DNA of 8,347 bases, taken from Planctomycetaceae bacterium. Lineage in GTDB: Bacteria; Planctomycetota; Planctomycetia; Pirellulales; Pirellulaceae. The stretch spans positions 1 through 8,347 of the forward strand of contig DTSG01000452.1 of NCBI GenBank assembly GCA_012965455.1. The letters run 5' to 3'. Position 1 is the stretch's first letter. Every line of letters starts with the position of its first letter. The translations under genes were made by a program, and so were the position numbers. Shown here one piece after another: positions 6,303 through 8,347 of the stretch. The notes beneath the pieces are model-generated. The model did not search any database, was not told the DNA's origin, and saw only the letters and a list, made by a program, of their open reading frames with translations.

Positions 6303-6659
6303 ATGGCGTCCGACGCAACAAGATTAGATGTACAAACAAATGATGGTGTAACCGTTGCTAGGTTTATTGACAATCGAATTCTCGATGAAGCAGTCATCCA
6401 AGTAGTTGGAGATCAAATGTATCGTTTGGTCGATGACCATGGGCTAAAAAAGATAGTGCTCGACTTTCAATCCGTCGAACATCTTTCAAGTGCTGCACTC
6501 GGCAAACTGATCAACATGAAGAAAAAGGTAGATGCGTCCGGCGGTCAACTCAGTATGTGTAACCTACGACCTGATCTGTTGAAAATTTTCAAAGTTACGA
6601 AACTCACAAAAGTTTTCGACATTCACAAGAACGTAGAAAAAGCACTTAAAGCATTTTAA
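6303..6659 (+). CDS. STAS-domain anti-sigma-factor antagonist (RsbV/SpoIIAA-like)
   Basis: The product is a 118-aa cytoplasmic protein consisting of one STAS domain and nothing else. The ATG at 6303 has AGGTG at 6294-6298. The sequence follows the family pattern: strand region GVTVARFIDNRILDE (15-29), then KIVLDFQSVEHLSSAALGKL (50-69), then GGQLSMCNLRPDLLKIFKVT (80-99) and a C-terminal helix. In SpoIIAA the phosphorylated Ser lies in a DSSGLG loop; aligning LG-K-L-I here places S63 at that site with S62 replacing the Asp. The unphosphorylated form would bind and sequester an anti-sigma kinase, freeing its partner. The HATPase encoded 109 bp downstream is the obvious candidate kinase. Expression is probably driven by the extended -10 promoter at 6111-6119 through a long leader. 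Confidence 0.9.
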   Translation: MASDATRLDVQTNDGVTVARFIDNRILDEAVIQVVGDQMYRLVDDHGLKKIVLDFQSVEHLSSAALGKLINMKKKVDASGGQLSMCNLRPDLLKIFKVTKLTKVFDIHKNVEKALKAF

Positions 6660-6680
6660 GTGACCTAGTGTTGTTTTGAT

Positions 6681-6719
6681 TTATCACATCCTCAGTTGAC
6701 CCATCGGCAGTTGTGATAA
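6681..6719. repeat. 8-bp inverted repeat between the STAS and kinase genes
   Basis: TTATCACA (6681-6688) and TGTGATAA (6712-6719) are perfect inverted copies separated by 23 nt. The spacer and right arm also contain CAGTTG twice (6693-6698 and 6708-6713). There is no T tract after the right arm, so it is not a standard terminator. It could be an operator for a regulator of the downstream kinase gene or an mRNA hairpin that sets the relative levels of the two proteins. Confidence 0.45.
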
Positions 6720-6768
6720 CTCTCGCCTGAGTGGCGTAAATCGAGTTACAACGTATTGCAGAAACACC

Positions 6769-7191
6769 ATGTCAGAAACCATGTTATTTAGCCAATCATT
6801 CTCCAGCGACCTGCATGAATCCGCATCGGTTCAACAGCAGATCATGGACATATGGTTAAAAAATGGTGTCAGCGATGGAGACCTACCCGATCTGCAACTA
6901 GCACTAGAAGAAGGACTGGCAAACGCTGTCAAACACGGTAACCAACTCAACCCAGCCAAACAAGTCAAAGTAGAGTGTCAGTTGGTCGACGACTGCATGA
7001 TTCGAGTCACGATCGAAGATGAAGGGCCAGGGTTTAATCCCGAGGAAGTTCCCGATCCGACCGATTTTGAGAACTTGGACAAACCCAGCGGCCGCGGGAT
7101 TGTCTTGATGCGAGCGTTTATGGACGAAGTGCTATACAACGACCGCGGCAACCAACTCACTTTCTGTAAGCGTTGCTCTATCAACGCCTAA
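6769..7191 (+). CDS. HATPase-domain serine kinase / anti-sigma factor (RsbW/SpoIIAB-like)
   Basis: The product is a 140-aa soluble protein with a complete GHKL-type ATP-binding domain. The N box is ALEEGLANAVKHGN, with E48 as likely general base and N52 as Mg2+ ligand. The G1 box is EDEGPGF (D84, G86, G88). The G2 region is SGRGIVLM (G108, G110). Length and motif order match RsbW/SpoIIAB/BtrW-type kinases, which phosphorylate a STAS antagonist and inhibit a sigma factor or other partner. The upstream STAS gene is its probable substrate. The ATG at 6769 was chosen as the longest; a second ATG at 6781 would remove four residues. Neither has a clear Shine-Dalgarno, so translation may be weaker than that of the STAS gene. 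It is convergent with the NAD synthase gene. Confidence 0.9.
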   Translation: MSETMLFSQSFSSDLHESASVQQQIMDIWLKNGVSDGDLPDLQLALEEGLANAVKHGNQLNPAKQVKVECQLVDDCMIRVTIEDEGPGFNPEEVPDPTDFENLDKPSGRGIVLMRAFMDEVLYNDRGNQLTFCKRCSINA

Positions 7192-7208
7192 ATCGTCACA
7201 TGTATCAG

Positions 7209-7289
7209 GGTGGGATTAATCGTTAGCAAATTCGCAAGCAAACCTGACCTACCCCCATACGATTGAAGCTCATATATACATATCCCACC
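7209..7289. repeat. Nested inverted repeats in the convergent gap
   Basis: GGTGGGAT (7209-7216) is perfectly complementary in inverted orientation to ATCCCACC (7282-7289). One base further in, AATCGT (7218-7223) pairs with ACGATT (7259-7264). Together they give a two-tier stem enclosing about 35 nt. It lies between the convergent kinase and NAD synthase genes, where a bidirectional terminator is expected, but no T tract follows either side. It may be a structured 3' end, a factor-dependent terminator or chance. Confidence 0.35.
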
Positions 7290-7332
7290 GCCACCATCAA
7301 TTCTCTACTCTAATTAATATCCGTCGTAGAGC

Positions 7333-8347
7333 CTATTCTAATTGCTCAAGTTCACGGCGATAACCACCCGAGAGAATTGGGAAACGGCACCATGTTTTGG
7401 GGTCTAGGTTCTCGTCATCTACGTGAAACGATGGAGCAAATCTTTCGCGTTTCCATTGATTTCGCGACCACAATGTAAAAAATCGCTTAATCCATTCAAT
7501 CACTTGGCGTCGATCTGCCCGCCGCGATACCACCACCGGATCTGTCACCAATACTTCTAAGATTTCTGCTGGCATCAATTTGTCGCGAATCGCTAGCCGT
7601 TCGATTAAATCCAAAACCTCATACGGCATTAAGTCAGATTCGTCCGTTTGATTCTCACCCACTGGGCGTAATTCTGCAGTCGGTTGCTGAGCGTTTACTT
7701 GTTGCAACTCAGTCACAGGGCAAAGTCCTTGCGGGCCCGTTGTTTCCATCCATTTCAGCCAGTGCCGTAAAAAGGCCTTGTCGATGCCTGCAATCGGAGC
7801 GATACCGCCGCAAGTATCGCCATCCATCGTGGTATACCCAACAGCTGCTTCGGATCGATTACTTGTCGCTAATAACAATGCCCCGCGTACGTTTGCCAGC
7901 ATCCACACACTCGGCGCCCTGACCCGCGCTTGGATATTCTGCAGCGCCAAATCATCAGTTTCCCACTGCAATGTACGGCCTAATACGTCACTCACTTTTT
8001 GAGTATAATCCGTCACCAGTGCATCAACATCGATGGCAAAAAACGTCGCCCCTAAGCCGTCAGCAACTGCTTCAGCAGCGTTACGGGTTACATCCGTGCT
8101 ATTACGTGTCGCTTGATATACACACCACAACAACTCCTGTATGACTTCCCTCACCACAGCCTTTGTATCAGCGGGATCCGCAAACGTATAATTATCCAAA
8201 TTCAAGCGTAGGCGCACAGCCAGTTCCGCCGCACCGATATCTTGCTCAGCAAATTGAACCATCAAGGCCACCAACGTTGCTACGGCAGCCGAGTCCGCTC
8301 CGCCACTGAGCGACACCACAAATCCGCGCGACGCACTTTTCCGCAAA
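7333..8347 (-). CDS. nadE: Glutamine-dependent NAD+ synthase, C-terminal synthetase part (5' end outside window)
   Basis: The reading frame enters from the right edge and ends at TAG (7335-7333); about 338 codons are seen. It contains the PP-loop SGGADS (residues 14-19 of the visible part), NIQARVR (137-143), ATSNRSEAAVGYTTMDGDTC (160-179) and PTAELRP (222-228), all hallmarks of the ATP-pyrophosphatase domain. This domain adenylates nicotinic acid adenine dinucleotide and amidates it to NAD+. A long segment between the P-loop and NIQAR (WCVYQATRNSTDVTRNAAEA at 74-93) resembles the long, QNS1-like form rather than the short ammonia-dependent form. An N-terminal nitrilase-fold glutaminase domain is therefore expected beyond position 8347. 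No true start is present: the first visible codon (TTG) is an internal Leu. It is a cytoplasmic housekeeping enzyme, convergent with the kinase gene and unrelated to the hydrolase cluster. Confidence 0.93.
   Translation of the reverse strand, partial: LRKSASRGFVVSLSGGADSAAVATLVALMVQFAEQDIGAAELAVRLRLNLDNYTFADPADTKAVVREVIQELLWCVYQATRNSTDVTRNAAEAVADGLGATFFAIDVDALVTDYTQKVSDVLGRTLQWETDDLALQNIQARVRAPSVWMLANVRGALLLATSNRSEAAVGYTTMDGDTCGGIAPIAGIDKAFLRHWLKWMETTGPQGLCPVTELQQVNAQQPTAELRPVGENQTDESDLMPYEVLDLIERLAIRDKLMPAEILEVLVTDPVVVSRRADRRQVIEWIKRFFTLWSRNQWKRERFAPSFHVDDENLDPKTWCRFPILSGGYRRELEQLE

Noticed and set aside
6696..6722. TTGACC plus a downstream TAACTC as a promoter for the kinase gene
   Set aside because: The spacing is about 15 bp and the -10 match is poor, so it is not supportable.
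1..8347. CRISPR arrays, tRNA/rRNA genes, insertion sequences, defence systems
   Set aside because: No regularly spaced repeats, tRNA-like cloverleaf, transposase or nuclease-helicase defence gene was recognised.

Overview
The window looks like chromosomal DNA from a planctomycete, probably near the Pirellulales/Rhodopirellula group. This is inferred from protein style, not from a marker gene. The clues are a run of secreted, lipid- or periplasm-targeted hydrolases including a formylglycine sulfatase, a glycosidase-like beta-propeller protein of a kind common in that phylum, a STAS/HATPase regulatory pair with the 'LSSAALGKLI' signature, and moderate G+C content. No rRNA, tRNA, CRISPR array, transposase or phage gene was seen.

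Layout. The left edge (1-226, minus) holds the 5' part of a small exported protein. A divergent intergenic region of about 295 bp separates it from four consecutive plus-strand genes (522-5648). In order these are an endonuclease/exonuclease/phosphatase-fold hydrolase, a type I sulfatase, a glycosidase-like five-bladed beta-propeller protein, and an alpha/beta hydrolase of the dienelactone hydrolase/acetyl-xylan-esterase kind. All four begin with a signal peptide. The first three are separated by only 29 and 38 bp. This looks like a small export-dependent operon for dismantling a sulfated, possibly acylated, carbohydrate; the substrate is not visible from the sequence.

The 654 bp gap after it (5649-6302) is not empty. 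It contains a probable 62-codon minus-strand gene for a single-span membrane protein with an excellent ribosome binding site and its own terminator-like hairpin. Beyond that lies a strong extended -10 promoter for the next plus-strand gene, followed by a roughly 177-nt leader. The leader carries an 11-bp inverted repeat at the predicted transcription start, a second 7-bp hairpin, and a 30-codon upstream ORF whose stop codon lies inside the ribosome binding site of the main gene.

The main gene (6303-6659) encodes a STAS-domain anti-sigma-factor antagonist. After a 109 bp spacer containing another inverted repeat comes an RsbW/SpoIIAB-like HATPase kinase (6769-7191). These two could form a partner-switching module, although no sigma factor or PP2C phosphatase is present in the window. 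The right edge (7333-8347, minus, convergent) is the C-terminal synthetase part of a glutamine-dependent NAD+ synthase of the long, QNS1-like form. The convergent gap before it holds nested inverted repeats.
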